A DNA stretch of 51,115 bases from Methylobacterium jeotgali (GCF_022179345.1 NZ_BPQR01000008.1:1-51115); one strand, 5' to 3'. Shown: positions 36,369 through 45,670, numbered from the stretch's first letter. Numbers and translations: made by a program. Notes: generated by a model not told the origin, from the sequence alone.

Positions 36369-37697
36369 CTACTCCGCCGCCTCGACGAAGATCGTGCCGG
36401 CCCGCGGCAGGTCGAGCGTGTCCCACGTCTCGGCGAGCGCCGCGGTGAGCCTCTGGATATGGGCGTCGTCGTGGAAGGGGGAGGGCGTGATCCGCAGCCG
36501 CTCGGTGCCGCGGGGCACGGTCGGGTAGTTGATCGGCTGGATGTAGATGGCGTGGTGCTCGAGCAGGTGGTCGGCGGCCGCCTTGCAGAGCTCGGCGTCG
36601 CCCACCATCACCGGCACGATGTGGGTCTCGGTGTGCAGCACCGGCAGGCCGGCGGCGTCGAGCGCCGCACGGGTGCGGGTGGCCTGGCGCTGGTGGGCGG
36701 CCCGCTCGGCGCCCGAATGCTTGAGGTAGCGCACCGAGGCGCGGGCGGCGGCGGCCACCGCCGGCGGCAGGGCGGTGGTGAAGATGAAGCCCGGCGCGAA
36801 GCTGCGCACCGCGTCGCAGAGCACCGCCGAGCCGGTGATGTAGCCGCCCACGCAGCCGAAGCCCTTGGCGAGCGTGCCCTCGATCACGTCGACCCGGTCC
36901 ATGACCCCGTCGCGCTCGGCGATGCCCGCGCCCCGCTCGCCGTAGAGTCCCACCGCGTGGACCTCGTCGAGATAGGTCATCGCCCCGTAGCGGTCGGCGA
37001 GGTCGCAGATCTTCCCGATCGGCGCCACGTCGCCGTCCATCGAGTAGACCGACTCGAACACGATCAGCTTCGGCCGGTCGCCGGCCTCGATCAGCAGCTC
37101 CTCGAGATGGGCGAGGTCGTTGTGGCGGAAGATGCGCTTCTCGCAGCCGGAATGGCGCACGCCCTCGATCATCGAGTTGTGGTTGAAGGCGTCCGACAGG
37201 ATCACGCAGTTCGGGATCAGCTTGGCGATCGTCGAGATGCCGGCCTGGTTCGAGACGTAGCCCGAGGTGAAGACCAGACCCGCCTCCTTGCCGTGGAGGT
37301 CGGCGAGCTCGCGCTCGAGGTCGACCAGCGGCGAGGTGTTGCCGGCGATGTTGCGGGTGCCGCCCGCCCCGACGCCGCAGCGCCTGGCGGTCTCGGTCAT
37401 GGCGCCGATCACCTCCGGGTGCTGGCCCATGCCGAGATAGTCGTTGGAGCACCACACGGTGATCTCGCGGGCCGAGCCGTCCCCGCGCCGCCAGCGCGCC
37501 GTCGGGAACCGCCCCGCGATCCGCTCGATGTCCGCGAACACCCGGTAGCGCCGCTCCCCGTGCAGACGCCCCAGCGCGGAGCGGAAATGACCCTCGTAGG
37601 TCGCACGGCCCTGGCTCTCGCGCGTGCCGCCTCCGCCGCCCTCGGTTCCCGTGATCGCGGCCTTGAGATGGGGTGTCGTCGCGGACGTACGGTTCAC
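36369..37697 (-). CDS. hemA: 5-aminolevulinate synthase (Shemin pathway)
   Basis: PLP enzyme that condenses glycine with succinyl-CoA to ALA, the first tetrapyrrole step in alphaproteobacteria. It is 442 residues from a GTG with AAGGA 7 bases upstream. Motifs are [16 protein letters not shown] (82-97), [19 protein letters not shown] (110-128), [14 protein letters not shown] (214-227), [18 protein letters not shown] (241-258) and the PLP lysine Lys278 in [15 protein letters not shown]. Relative to Rhodobacter HemA (Lys248) the N-terminus is about 30 residues longer and Gly/Thr-rich. If the start is wrong, the enzyme begins near residue 30. A promoter candidate lies about 180 bp upstream. Confidence 0.95.
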   Translation of the reverse strand: MNRTSATTPHLKAAITGTEGGGGGTRESQGRATYEGHFRSALGRLHGERRYRVFADIERIAGRFPTARWRRGDGSAREITVWCSNDYLGMGQHPEVIGAMTETARRCGVGAGGTRNIAGNTSPLVDLERELADLHGKEAGLVFTSGYVSNQAGISTIAKLIPNCVILSDAFNHNSMIEGVRHSGCEKRIFRHNDLAHLEELLIEAGDRPKLIVFESVYSMDGDVAPIGKICDLADRYGAMTYLDEVHAVGLYGERGAGIAERDGVMDRVDVIEGTLAKGFGCVGGYITGSAVLCDAVRSFAPGFIFTTALPPAVAAAARASVRYLKHSGAERAAHQRQATRTRAALDAAGLPVLHTETHIVPVMVGDAELCKAAADHLLEHHAIYIQPINYPTVPRGTERLRITPSPFHDDAHIQRLTAALAETWDTLDLPRAGTIFVEAAE

Positions 37698-38016
37698 GAG
37701 GCTGTCCTTCGTCGCGTGAGGCTGGCCGGGAGGTCCGTCGGGACCGCCGGGGCGAGATCGCGCGTGGGGCCGGCCGTCGGGTTCGGCCCCGGCACGTCGG
37801 GCGGGGGCCCGCGATGCCCGATCTCGTCGGTGAAAGGGATCGGTGGAGGGTTCTCGTCGTTTCGTCGGAGCCCACCATAGAGCTTGACTTGGAATGGGTT
37901 CAAGGTGAGCCGTGCAATCCACCTCTGCACCTTGGCGGTGCGGTGTGGGAAGATGCGCCGGCAACCGGGCGACGAAGCGTCACGCCCGGCGCGACGCGCA
38001 GGAGCGGCGGACGGGG
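37698..38016. other. Non-coding region upstream of hemA and the 48-residue gene
   Basis: 319 bases with no convincing gene. The half near hemA is GC-rich leader. The middle (about 37870-37910) is relatively AT-rich and holds the hemA promoter candidate and an inverted repeat. The remaining part up to 38016 shows nothing clear except a GGAG site for the 48-residue gene. Confidence 0.5.
37874..37904 (-). promoter_or_regulatory. Candidate hemA promoter with inverted repeat
   Basis: On the minus strand TTGAAC (37898-37903) and TATGGT (37874-37879) are separated by 18 bases, a good sigma-70 pair. The inverted repeats CTTGA / TCAAG (37883-37887 and 37900-37904) and CTTG / CAAG (37888-37891 and 37901-37904) overlap the -35 box and spacer, where an activator or repressor could bind. 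Confidence 0.45.
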
Positions 38017-38163
38017 ATGACGGCAGCCGGCAAGGGTGACGCGGCGCGGGCGGAGCGGCTGAAGGCGGCGCTGCGCGAGAACCTGCGCCGGCGCAAGGCG
38101 CAGGGCCGCGCCCGCGCCGAGACCGGGGCGCCGCCACAGGCCGAGACCGAGCGCGACGGATGA
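38017..38163 (+). CDS. Small hypothetical protein upstream of murA (48 aa)
   Basis: MTAAGKGDAARAERLKAALR followed by ENLRRRKAQGRARAE and an acidic tail ending ERDG. It is a single basic amphipathic helix, with no membrane part. GGAG lies about 13 bases upstream. Short proteins of this look (RLKAALRENLRRRKAQ) occur just before murA in Rhizobiales, as far as I recall, so it is likely real and conserved. It is in the same direction as murA with a 122-bp gap. Function unknown. Confidence 0.65.
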   Translation: MTAAGKGDAARAERLKAALRENLRRRKAQGRARAETGAPPQAETERDG

Positions 38164-38285
38164 ACGGGAATCCCTTTTCCGCCGCAACTCCCGTATAGCC
38201 GCGAGCTTGACCGCGCGCCCGAACCGGCGCCGCGGCCGCCCCGCGCCGAGGTCGGCCCCGGGGACGGCCCAGGGGACCCGAGACG

Positions 38286-39575
38286 ATGGACCGCATCCAC
38301 ATCACCGGCGGCGCGCCGCTCAACGGCGTCATCCCGATCTCGGGGGCCAAGAACGCGGCCCTGCCGCTGATGATCGCCAGCCTGATGACCGGCGAGACCC
38401 TGGAGCTCGTCAACGTGCCCCGGCTCGCCGACATCGCCGCGCTCCTGCGCATCCTCGGAAACCACGGCGTCGACCACATGGTCGTCGGCAAGCGGCCGGG
38501 CCAGACGACGGAGACCGGGCAGACGCTGCGGCTCACCGCCTCCAACGTCATCGACACCACGGCGCCCTACGAGCTTGTCTCGACCATGCGCGCGAGCTTC
38601 TGGGTGATCGCGCCGCTGCTCGCCCGCTTCGGCGAGGCGCGGGTCTCGATGCCCGGCGGCTGCGCCATCGGCACGCGGCCCGTCGACCTGCTCCTCATGG
38701 CGATGGAGCGGCTGGGCGCCAAGATCGAGATCGACGGCGGCTACGTGGTCGCCAAGACCAAGAACGGCCTGCGCGGCGGCGAGATCAGCTTCCCGAAGGT
38801 CACGGTCGGCGGCACCCATGTGGCGCTGATGGCCGCCGCGCTCGCCGACGGCAGCACGCTGATCGAGAACGCCGCCCGCGAGCCGGAGGTGGTCGACCTC
38901 GCCGACTGCCTCACCAAGATGGGCGCGCGGATCAAGGGCGCCGGCACGCCGCGGATCGAGATCGAGGGCGTCTCCCGCCTGTCAGGTGCCCGCCACACGG
39001 TGCTGCCTGACCGGATCGAGACCGGCACCTACGCCATGGCGGTGGCGATGACCGGCGGCGACGTGATCCTCGAGAACACCCGCGCCGACCTGTTGCACTC
39101 CGCTCTCGACGTGCTCGCGACCACGGGCGCCGAGATCACGTCGGTCGAGGACGGCATCCGGGTGCGCCGCAACGGGGCCGGCATCGCCGCCGTCGACGTG
39201 ACGACGGACCCGTTCCCGGGCTTCCCCACCGACCTCCAGGCGCAGTTCATGGCGCTGATGACGCTCGCCAAGGGCCGCTCGAACATCCGCGAGACGATCT
39301 TCGAGAACCGCTTCATGCACGTGCAGGAGCTCGCCCGCCTCGGCGCGAAGATCCGCCTCGAGGGTGATCTCGCCGTCGTCGAGGGCGTCGAGCGCCTGAA
39401 GGGCGCGCCGGTGATGGCCACGGACCTGCGCGCCTCGGTCTCGCTGGTGATCGCGGGCCTCGCCGCGGAGGGCGAGACCCAGATCAACCGCGTCTACCAC
39501 CTCGACCGCGGCTTCGAGGCGCTCGAAGCCAAGCTCGGCCGCTGCGGGGCGCAGATCGAGCGGGTCCGGGCCTGA
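38286..39575 (+). CDS. murA: UDP-N-acetylglucosamine 1-carboxyvinyltransferase
   Basis: First committed step of peptidoglycan synthesis: transfers enolpyruvate from PEP to UDP-GlcNAc. It is 429 residues. The substrate-binding motif is [11 protein letters not shown] (19-29, Lys22). The catalytic Cys126 lies in [12 protein letters not shown] and would give fosfomycin sensitivity at this residue. Also present are [16 protein letters not shown] and [19 protein letters not shown]. The start has CAGGGGAC upstream. It ends just before a perfect 18-base palindrome that separates it from the convergent small gene. Confidence 0.97.
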   Translation: MDRIHITGGAPLNGVIPISGAKNAALPLMIASLMTGETLELVNVPRLADIAALLRILGNHGVDHMVVGKRPGQTTETGQTLRLTASNVIDTTAPYELVSTMRASFWVIAPLLARFGEARVSMPGGCAIGTRPVDLLLMAMERLGAKIEIDGGYVVAKTKNGLRGGEISFPKVTVGGTHVALMAAALADGSTLIENAAREPEVVDLADCLTKMGARIKGAGTPRIEIEGVSRLSGARHTVLPDRIETGTYAMAVAMTGGDVILENTRADLLHSALDVLATTGAEITSVEDGIRVRRNGAGIAAVDVTTDPFPGFPTDLQAQFMALMTLAKGRSNIRETIFENRFMHVQELARLGAKIRLEGDLAVVEGVERLKGAPVMATDLRASVSLVIAGLAAEGETQINRVYHLDRGFEALEAKLGRCGAQIERVRA

Positions 39576-39577
39576 GC

Positions 39578-39595
39578 CCGGCCCCGCGGGGCCGG
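39578..39595. terminator. Bidirectional terminator palindrome
   Basis: CCGGCCCCGCGGGGCCGG, a perfect 18-base palindrome, fills the gap between the murA stop (39573-39575) and the stop of the convergent gene (39597-39599). It has no T-run, but its position strongly suggests termination in both directions. Confidence 0.6.
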
Positions 39596-39596
39596 A

Positions 39597-39914
39597 TCAG
39601 CCGCCGATGGCGCCGCGCTTGAAGCCGAATCCCGGCACCTCGCAGCCGCAGGGGGCGTTGAACGGGGCGGGCCGCGTCATGCAGTTGCCCCGCGCCGTCA
39701 CGCAGACGCTGCCGCGGCGGCCGTAGCCACGGGGACGGTCGTAGCGATCCTCGTCGTAGCGGCGGCGGCGCTCGTAGCGGTCCTCGTCGTAGCGCCGCTC
39801 GTAGCGGGGCCGGCCGTAGTCGTCGCCGTAGCCGTACTGGGCCATCGCCCCGCCGGCCCCTGCGAAAGAGCCGAGGGTGAGGGCGGCGAGGCCCGCAAGA
39901 AGGGTGCGCGTCAC
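39597..39914 (-). CDS. Small secreted Tyr/Arg-repeat protein
   Basis: 105 residues. A signal peptide (LLAGLAALTLGSFAGAGGAMA) is followed by a Tyr/Arg/Asp repeat region: YERRYDEDRYERRRRYDEDR, an 11-residue unit repeated almost exactly (33-bp period in DNA, 39739-39764 and 39772-39797). The C-terminal half has Cys-containing motifs GSVCVTARGNCMTRPAPFNA and CGCEVPGFGFKRGAIGG with four cysteines. This C-terminal module looks like a recurrent secreted domain of methylobacteria. Function unknown. Convergent with murA. Confidence 0.75.
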   Translation of the reverse strand: MTRTLLAGLAALTLGSFAGAGGAMAQYGYGDDYGRPRYERRYDEDRYERRRRYDEDRYDRPRGYGRRGSVCVTARGNCMTRPAPFNAPCGCEVPGFGFKRGAIGG

Positions 39915-40006
39915 GTCTGAGGTCTCCGGTCGTCGGGTCCAGCCTGCAAGGTGGCGCAGGAACCCTGAACGTCCAGCAACAGCGGAGACCGTCGCGATCG
40001 GCCGTC

Positions 40007-41482
40007 TCAGGCGAGCGCGCGGGCCGCCTCGTTGACCTTGCGCACGGAAGCGTCGACCTGGTTGGTCGCCGCGGCGATCTCCTCCATGTGGCTGCGTACC
40101 TCGCGCACGCTCTCGGCGGCGGTCTGCATGTTCACGGACATGTCGCGGGTCACGGCGGACTGCTCGGCCACCGCCGAGGAGACGCTGAGCGAGATCTCGC
40201 TGAGGGACCGGATCGAGCGCGCGATCGCCTCGATGGCCGAGACCGCCTCGGCGGTGGCACCCTGCACGGCGTCGATCTGCGTGCCGATCTCCTCGGTCGC
40301 CCGCTGGGACTGGCCGGCGAGGGCCTTCACCTCGGAGGCCACCACCGCGAAGCCGCGGCCGGCCTCTCCGGCCCGCGCCGCCTCGATCGTCGCGTTGAGC
40401 GCGAGCAGGTTCGTCTGGTCGGCGATCGAGCGGATCAGCGTGACGGCCTCGCCGATGCGGCTGGCGGCGGCGGTAAGGCCGGAGACGATGCCGCTCGCCT
40501 CCTCGGCGCGCAGCACGGCCTCGTCGGCGCCGGTCTTGGCCTCGCTCGCGTGGCGGCTCAGCTCCTCGATGGAGGCGGCGAACTCCTCGGCGCCGGCGGC
40601 GACCGCCTGCACGTTGCCCGAGGTCTGGGCCGCGCTGTCGGTGGTGACGCGGGCCTGGCGGGCGACGTCGGACATGGCCTTGGTGATGTCGGCAATGTCG
40701 GCGTCGATGGCGCGCAGCCCCTCGGCGCGGCGGCGGCGGTCGTTGACCTCGCTGGTGACGTCGTTGGCGAACTTCACTACGGCGCAGGGCTTGCCCTCCG
40801 CATCGAGGACGGGATTGTAGGTGCCGAAGATCCAGACCTCGCCGCCCCCCTTGGCGACGCGCCGGAACTCGCCGGACTGGAACTCGCCCGAAGCCAGCGC
40901 CTTCCAGAAGGCGGCGTAGGCCGGGCTCTGGCGCTCCTCGGCGCTCACGAACAGGCTGTGGTGGCGCCCCTTGATCTCGTCGAGGCGGTAGCCGAGGGTC
41001 TTCAGGAAGTTCTCGTTGGCGTCGGTGACGGTGCCGTCGAGGGTGAAGTGGATCACGGCCTGGGAACGATTCACCGCCGCGATCTGGCCCTGATAGGCGG
41101 CATCGCGCAGCTTCTGCGCCGTGATGTCTGTGGCGAACTTGACGATCTTGATGACCTTTCCGCCGGGCCCCAGGATCGGGTTGTAGGAGGCCTGGATCCA
41201 GACGGCGCGGCCGTCCTTGGCCAAGCGCTTGAACTCCCGCGTCTGGAACTCGCCGCGCTTCAGCGCCGCCCAGAAGTCGCGGTAGGCCGCGCTCTCGCGC
41301 TCGGCCGGCGATACGAACTGGCTGTGATGGCGGCCGCGAACCTCGTCGAGGCCGTAGCCGAGCAGATCGAGGAAGCTCGCATTCGCCTGGAGGACGTTGC
41401 CCTCGGTATCGAACTCGATTCGCCCCTGCGAGCGGTCGAGCGCTTCGAGCACCGCCTTGTCCCGCGATCCGAACATCCGCAT
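40007..41482 (-). CDS. Soluble methyl-accepting chemotaxis protein with two PAS domains
   Basis: 491 residues from the ATG with AGGAGG 5 bases upstream (a GTG lies 6 codons earlier). There is no membrane segment, so it is a cytoplasmic receptor. PAS1 (about 13-122) and PAS2 (about 135-244) are clear duplicates 122 residues apart: [24 protein letters not shown] and [24 protein letters not shown]. The signalling domain has the hairpin tip [20 protein letters not shown], then [20 protein letters not shown] (351-390). The PAS pockets could hold FAD, haem or another ligand; not visible. It has no adjacent che genes. A low-GC region lies upstream. Confidence 0.94.
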   Translation of the reverse strand: MRMFGSRDKAVLEALDRSQGRIEFDTEGNVLQANASFLDLLGYGLDEVRGRHHSQFVSPAERESAAYRDFWAALKRGEFQTREFKRLAKDGRAVWIQASYNPILGPGGKVIKIVKFATDITAQKLRDAAYQGQIAAVNRSQAVIHFTLDGTVTDANENFLKTLGYRLDEIKGRHHSLFVSAEERQSPAYAAFWKALASGEFQSGEFRRVAKGGGEVWIFGTYNPVLDAEGKPCAVVKFANDVTSEVNDRRRRAEGLRAIDADIADITKAMSDVARQARVTTDSAAQTSGNVQAVAAGAEEFAASIEELSRHASEAKTGADEAVLRAEEASGIVSGLTAAASRIGEAVTLIRSIADQTNLLALNATIEAARAGEAGRGFAVVASEVKALAGQSQRATEEIGTQIDAVQGATAEAVSAIEAIARSIRSLSEISLSVSSAVAEQSAVTRDMSVNMQTAAESVREVRSHMEEIAAATNQVDASVRKVNEAARALA

Positions 41483-41809
41483 CAATCCCTCCTGCCCCAC
41501 GACGGGGTTTGGCCGAAGCGAGCGGTCGACCCCACTCGTTCGATAGCGCGCGATCTATTCGATCGAGTAATGTGTAAATTAGTTAAGAAAACGAAAACCT
41601 CGATTTCTGACGAACAGGGATCGAATAAAGGCGATTCGACATTTCTTGCAACGAATACAACCTCAGATTTTGAGCAAGACAGGTTTCGCGATCTCAGGTC
41701 GGACATGCGCCGCCGCCGTTGCCGCGCCCGCCCCCGGCCGCTACCTAGCGGGCATCCCGCCGGGCCCCGCCGCCCGGTCCCGTCAGCCCCTGAGAAGCGC
41801 GCATCCTCC
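41483..41809. other. Low-GC divergent intergenic region between the chemoreceptor and DUF2948 gene
   Basis: 327 bases. By my count about 40% GC over roughly 41560-41690, far below the surroundings. No gene seen. It holds a promoter candidate for the chemoreceptor and probably the DUF2948 promoter. The AT-rich part has runs of A and T that may bend DNA or bind nucleoid proteins. Confidence 0.6.
41623..41651 (-). promoter_or_regulatory. Candidate chemoreceptor promoter
   Basis: On the minus strand TTGCAA (41646-41651), a 17-base spacer, then TTATTC (41623-41628), about 140 bases upstream of the chemoreceptor ATG. It fits a weak sigma-70 promoter. Confidence 0.4.
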
Positions 41810-42253
41810 ATGGAGCTCCTCCGGCTCGCCGCCCTCGACGCCGACGATCTGACGATCGTCTCGGCCCATCTCCAGGACGCGCTCCTGCGGACGGGCGACA
41901 TCGTGTTCCTGCCTGCCGAGCGCCGCTTCGTGCTGTCCCTGCGCCGCTTCGACTGGGAGGCGCCGGCGGGCGCCCCCCCGCGGCGGCGGCTGGCGGGCGC
42001 GCATTTCGAGCGGGTGCTCGCCGCCCGCAGCCGCGGCCTGCCGGCGGACCCCGACGCGACCCTGAGCCTGCTCTCGATCACCTTCGAGCCCGGCGAGGCC
42101 CCCTCCGGCACCGCGATCCTGACCTTCGCCGGGGGGGCGGTGATCGCCCTCGACCTCGAATGCGTCGAGATGCGGCTGAAGGATCTCGGGCCGGTCTGGG
42201 AGGCGGAGAGCCGGCCGTCGCACGTTCCCGCCCCGGAGCCCGGCGCCGCCTGA
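41810..42253 (+). CDS. DUF2948 family protein
   Basis: 147 residues. Family-like motifs: LLRLAALDADDLTIVSAHLQ (3-22), DIVFLPAERRFVLSLRRFDWE, GAHFERVLAARSRGL and a C-terminal VIALDLECVEMRLKDLGPVWEA. DUF2948 genes sit directly before hisD in many alphaproteobacteria; here the gap to hisD is 39 bp, so they are probably one operon. Function unknown; no signal peptide or membrane segment, so cytoplasmic. Confidence 0.9.
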   Translation: MELLRLAALDADDLTIVSAHLQDALLRTGDIVFLPAERRFVLSLRRFDWEAPAGAPPRRRLAGAHFERVLAARSRGLPADPDATLSLLSITFEPGEAPSGTAILTFAGGAVIALDLECVEMRLKDLGPVWEAESRPSHVPAPEPGAA

Positions 42254-42292
42254 CCGGCGCCCCCGCACGCAATCCGCTAAGGTCCCCCCACG

Positions 42293-43588
42293 ATGGTCCG
42301 CCTCGACAGCAGCAGCCCCGGCTTCCGGGACGACTTCGCCCGCCTCCTCACTGTCAAGCGCGAGATCGCCGAGGACGTGGACGAGACGGTCCGCGAGATC
42401 ATCGCCGGCGTCGTCCGGGGCGGCGACGCGGCGCTCGTCGACTACACCCGCCGCCTCGACCGGCACGGAGCCGAACTCACCGCCGCGCGCATCCGGGTGG
42501 GCGAGGACGAGATCGAGGCCGCGATCCGGGACTGCCCGGCGGAGGCCCTCGATGCGCTCCGCTTCGCCGCCGAGCGCATCGAGAGCTTTCACGCGCAGCA
42601 GGTGCCGTCCGACCATCTCGGCACGGATGCGCTCGGCGTGACCTCCGGCTGGCGCTGGACGGCGCTCGAATCGGTCGGGCTCTACGTGCCCGGCGGCACG
42701 GCGAGCTACCCGTCCTCGGTGCTGATGAACGCGCTCCCCGCCCGGGTCGCGGGCGTGCCGCGCCTCGTCATGGCCGTACCGATGCCCGAGGGCCAGGTGA
42801 ACCCGCTGGTGCTCGCCGCCGCGCGGATCTGCGGCGTCCACGAGGTCTACCGGGTCGGGGGCGCCCAGGCCGTGGCGGCGCTCGCCTACGGCACCGAGAC
42901 CATCGCCCCCGTGGCCAAGATCGTCGGGCCGGGCAACGCCTGGGTGGCTGCCGCCAAGCGCCGGGTGTTCGGGCAGGTCGGCATCGACATGATCGCCGGT
43001 CCCTCCGAGGTGCTGATCCTCGCCGACGGCGAGGCCAACCCGGACTGGGTCGCCGCCGACCTCCTCGCCCAGGCCGAGCACGATGCCGCCGCCCAGGCGA
43101 TCCTGATCACCGACAGCCGCGATCTCGCCGACGCCGTCGAGGCGGCGGTGGAGCGGGCGCTCGCCGTCCTGCCCCGCGCCGAGATCGCCCGGGCGAGCTG
43201 GCGCGACTACGGGGCGATCGTGGTGGTGGACGACCTCCATGGGGCGGTGCCCCTCGTCGACGCCATCGCGCCGGAGCACTTGGAGATCGAAACGGCGGAC
43301 GCGGACGAACTCGCCGCCAAGGTCCGCAACGCCGGGGCGATCTTCCTCGGCGCTCATACGCCCGAGGCCATCGGCGACTATGTCGGCGGCCCCAACCACG
43401 TGCTGCCGACCGCCCGCTCCGCCCGCTTCTCCTCGGGGCTCGGCGTCATCGATTTCATGAAGCGCACCACGATCCTGCGCTGCGGGCCGGAGAGCTTGCG
43501 GGCGCTCGGCCCGGCGGCGATAACGCTCGGCCGGTCGGAGGGGCTGGAGGGGCATGCCCGCTCCGTCGCGATCCGCCTGAACCTCTAG
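42293..43588 (+). CDS. hisD: Histidinol dehydrogenase
   Basis: Zinc enzyme that oxidises L-histidinol to histidine through two NAD+ steps. It is 431 residues with AAGG in the leader. Motifs are [20 protein letters not shown] (131-150), [31 protein letters not shown] (235-245), [12 protein letters not shown] (258-269; zinc ligands Gln260, His263), the catalytic pair Glu328/His329 in APEHLEIE and GGPNHVLPT. It heads a tight cluster with UPF0262 and a phosphatase-like gene, an alphaproteobacterial arrangement. Confidence 0.96.
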   Translation: MVRLDSSSPGFRDDFARLLTVKREIAEDVDETVREIIAGVVRGGDAALVDYTRRLDRHGAELTAARIRVGEDEIEAAIRDCPAEALDALRFAAERIESFHAQQVPSDHLGTDALGVTSGWRWTALESVGLYVPGGTASYPSSVLMNALPARVAGVPRLVMAVPMPEGQVNPLVLAAARICGVHEVYRVGGAQAVAALAYGTETIAPVAKIVGPGNAWVAAAKRRVFGQVGIDMIAGPSEVLILADGEANPDWVAADLLAQAEHDAAAQAILITDSRDLADAVEAAVERALAVLPRAEIARASWRDYGAIVVVDDLHGAVPLVDAIAPEHLEIETADADELAAKVRNAGAIFLGAHTPEAIGDYVGGPNHVLPTARSARFSSGLGVIDFMKRTTILRCGPESLRALGPAAITLGRSEGLEGHARSVAIRLNL

Positions 43589-43604
43589 GCCAGGGAGCAT
43601 CGCG

Positions 43605-44120
43605 ATGTCGGGGGCGGCCGAAGCGAAGAACGAGGGAAGCCCGGGCGCGAAGGGTAACGACCGCCTCGTGGCGGTGAGCCTCGACGAGGATTCGATCGGC
43701 CGCGGCAACCTCGACCAGGAGCACGAGCGCGCCATCGCGATCTTCGACATCCTGGAGGAGAACCACTTCGCGATCCCCGGCCGCGACGGCGGCCCCTACG
43801 CGCTGCGACTCGGCCTCGTGGAGAACAAGCTCTCCTTCGCGATCGCCACCCAGGCCGGCGAGCCGGTGATCACCCACCTCCTGTCGCTGACGCCGTTCCG
43901 GCGGGTGATCCGCGACTACGAGATGATCTGCGAGAGCTACTTCAACGCCATCCGCACCGCCTCGCCGACCCAGATCGAGGCGATCGACATGGGCCGGCGC
44001 GGCGTCCACAACGAGGCCGCCGAGACGCTCAAGGCCCGGCTCGAAGGCAAGATCGACGTCGACTACGACACCGCGCGGCGCCTCTTCACCCTCGTCTTCG
44101 CCCTGCACTGGAAGGGCTGA
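43605..44120 (+). CDS. UPF0262 family protein
   Basis: 171 residues with AGGGAG upstream. Conserved stretches: [73 protein letters not shown] (shown as two parts [14 protein letters not shown] and [10 protein letters not shown]), [14 protein letters not shown]. This protein family is restricted to alphaproteobacteria and uncharacterised. The N-terminal 20 residues are variable. Located 16 bp after hisD and before the phosphatase gene, the standard order. Cytoplasmic. Confidence 0.94.
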   Translation: MSGAAEAKNEGSPGAKGNDRLVAVSLDEDSIGRGNLDQEHERAIAIFDILEENHFAIPGRDGGPYALRLGLVENKLSFAIATQAGEPVITHLLSLTPFRRVIRDYEMICESYFNAIRTASPTQIEAIDMGRRGVHNEAAETLKARLEGKIDVDYDTARRLFTLVFALHWKG

Positions 44121-44171
44121 GGCCGATGCCCGCCCCCCTCCTGCCCGCTGCCGCGCGGTCGCGGGCCGGGC

Positions 44172-44645
44172 ATGGCTGAGCCGGGCCCGCCGGGAGCGGC
44201 GCCTTCGGGCCGCCGCATCCAGTCCGTCCTGTTCATGTGCAACTTCAACGCCGTCCGTTCGCTGGCGGCGGAGGCGGTGGCGCGCCACTACTTCGGCAAG
44301 TCCGTCTACGTGCAGTCGGCGGGCGTGCGCTCGGGCGAGCCCGCCGACCCGTTCATGCTCGCCGCCCTCGACGAGATCGGCATCGACGCGAGCAAGCACC
44401 GCCCCCGCACCCTCGAGGAGCTGGAGGAGTGGGAGGGGCTGAACTTCGACCTGATCATCACCCTGGCGCCGGAGGCCCACCACGCCGCCCTGGAGGTGAC
44501 GCGGACCGTCGCCGTCGACGTCGAGTACTGGCCGACCCCCGACCCGACCCTGATGGAGGAGGCCTCCCGCGAGCAGCGCCTCGACGCCTACCGGGACGTG
44601 CGCGACGGCCTGATCTTCCGCATCAAGAAGCGGCTGAAGGCGTGA
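44172..44645 (+). CDS. Low-molecular-weight protein tyrosine phosphatase-like protein
   Basis: 157 residues. The phosphate loop is CNFNAVRS (Cys23 to Ser30, Arg29), a variant of C-x5-R-S, and the general acid is Asp124 in WPTPDPT. The fold continues with YVQSAGVRSGEPADPF, KHRPRTLEELEEWEGL and LIITLAPEAHHAALEV. It could be a phosphotyrosine phosphatase or, as the fold is shared, an arsenate reductase; the gene order hisD-UPF0262-phosphatase favours the alphaproteobacterial phosphatase-like group. Its 3' end overlaps the convergent NlpC/P60 gene by 23 bp. Confidence 0.9.
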   Translation: MAEPGPPGAAPSGRRIQSVLFMCNFNAVRSLAAEAVARHYFGKSVYVQSAGVRSGEPADPFMLAALDEIGIDASKHRPRTLEELEEWEGLNFDLIITLAPEAHHAALEVTRTVAVDVEYWPTPDPTLMEEASREQRLDAYRDVRDGLIFRIKKRLKA

Positions 44646-45489
44646 TCCGCCGGAACGCGGTGACGGCGCCGTAGCTCTTCTCGGCGATCCGCGCGATCGC
44701 CCCGGCCAGCGGCTCGACGGCGACCGCCATGTGGTGCCCGTTGGCGTGGATGAGGGTGCCGGCGTCGAGCATCAGCCCGACATGCCCGCGCCAGAACACG
44801 AGGTCGCCCCGCCGAAGGCCCTCGGGATCGTCGGGCAGGCGCGCGCCGAGCGCCCGCTCCTGCTGGTCGGTGTCGCGAGGGCAGGGCAGGCCGGCGAGCT
44901 CGAGGCAGAGCTGCACGAGGCCCGAGCAGTCGAGCCCGAGGCTTGTGCGCCCGCCCCAGAGATAGGGCACGCCGACGAGCCGCTCGGCGGTGCCCGCCCA
45001 GTCCGGCGCCCACCGGTCGAGGGGCTCGCAATGGGCGGCGAAGACCCAAAGCCCCTCCCCGACCCGCAGGAAGTCGCCGGACCGCTCGTGGGCGTGGACC
45101 TTCGATCCGAGCCCGAGATGCCCCCGGTTCGGCCGCTTCATGTCGGGGGCCGGGTAGACGAAGGTGCGGATCGCCGTGATCCGGTGATCCGGCTCCGGGT
45201 CGGCGGGTCCGAGGCTCTCCGAGGGCAGGTAGCCGACATAGCCGTCGCGCAGGAGCTGGACGAAGGCGAAGCCGTCCCGCTCGTCGTAGAGCGCGGCGGC
45301 CTCGCCCATCACCGCCTCGGTGTCGAGTCCGGCCTCCGGCGAGGGACGGCGGCGCAGCGGCGCGCTCTCCACCGCCACCCGCCGGGGCCGCGCCTCGACG
45401 AAGGTCTGCGCCTCGACCCGGCCCTTCAGGCGGATGTCGGCGAGATCGGGCCGGGCGGGGGTGGTGCGCGGGTCGGAGAGGTCCGTCAT
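44623..45489 (-). CDS. NlpC/P60 family cell-wall hydrolase with SH3-like domains
   Basis: 288 residues, no signal peptide seen. The N-terminal half has two bacterial SH3-like parts (AALYDERDGFAFVQLLRDGY near 65-84, then YVGYLPSESL; second at about 125-155). The C-terminal NlpC/P60 peptidase has GVPYLWGGRTSLGLDCSGLV (173-192, catalytic Cys188), GDLVFWRGHVGLM (His236) and IHANGHH (His248). It probably cleaves the gamma-D-Glu-diaminopimelate bond of recycled muropeptides in the cytoplasm, like the dipeptidyl-peptidase VI group. It overlaps the phosphatase gene tail-to-tail. Confidence 0.92.
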   Translation of the reverse strand: MTDLSDPRTTPARPDLADIRLKGRVEAQTFVEARPRRVAVESAPLRRRPSPEAGLDTEAVMGEAAALYDERDGFAFVQLLRDGYVGYLPSESLGPADPEPDHRITAIRTFVYPAPDMKRPNRGHLGLGSKVHAHERSGDFLRVGEGLWVFAAHCEPLDRWAPDWAGTAERLVGVPYLWGGRTSLGLDCSGLVQLCLELAGLPCPRDTDQQERALGARLPDDPEGLRRGDLVFWRGHVGLMLDAGTLIHANGHHMAVAVEPLAGAIARIAEKSYGAVTAFRRITPSAAS

Positions 45490-45670
45490 GGCCCCGTTCG
45501 TAGACCCGGCCGGCGCGGGGCGGCAATGCGTCCGTCATGGCCGCGACGAACGGAATGCATCCTGCATCCAGGCTCGCGCTGCATGGCAGGCGCGTGCGCC
45601 GCGCGTTTCGGTGCAGTGCACAATCGGGCGTTTCCACGCTACGTTGTCGTCGATGAGCGCGAGTCGAGCC

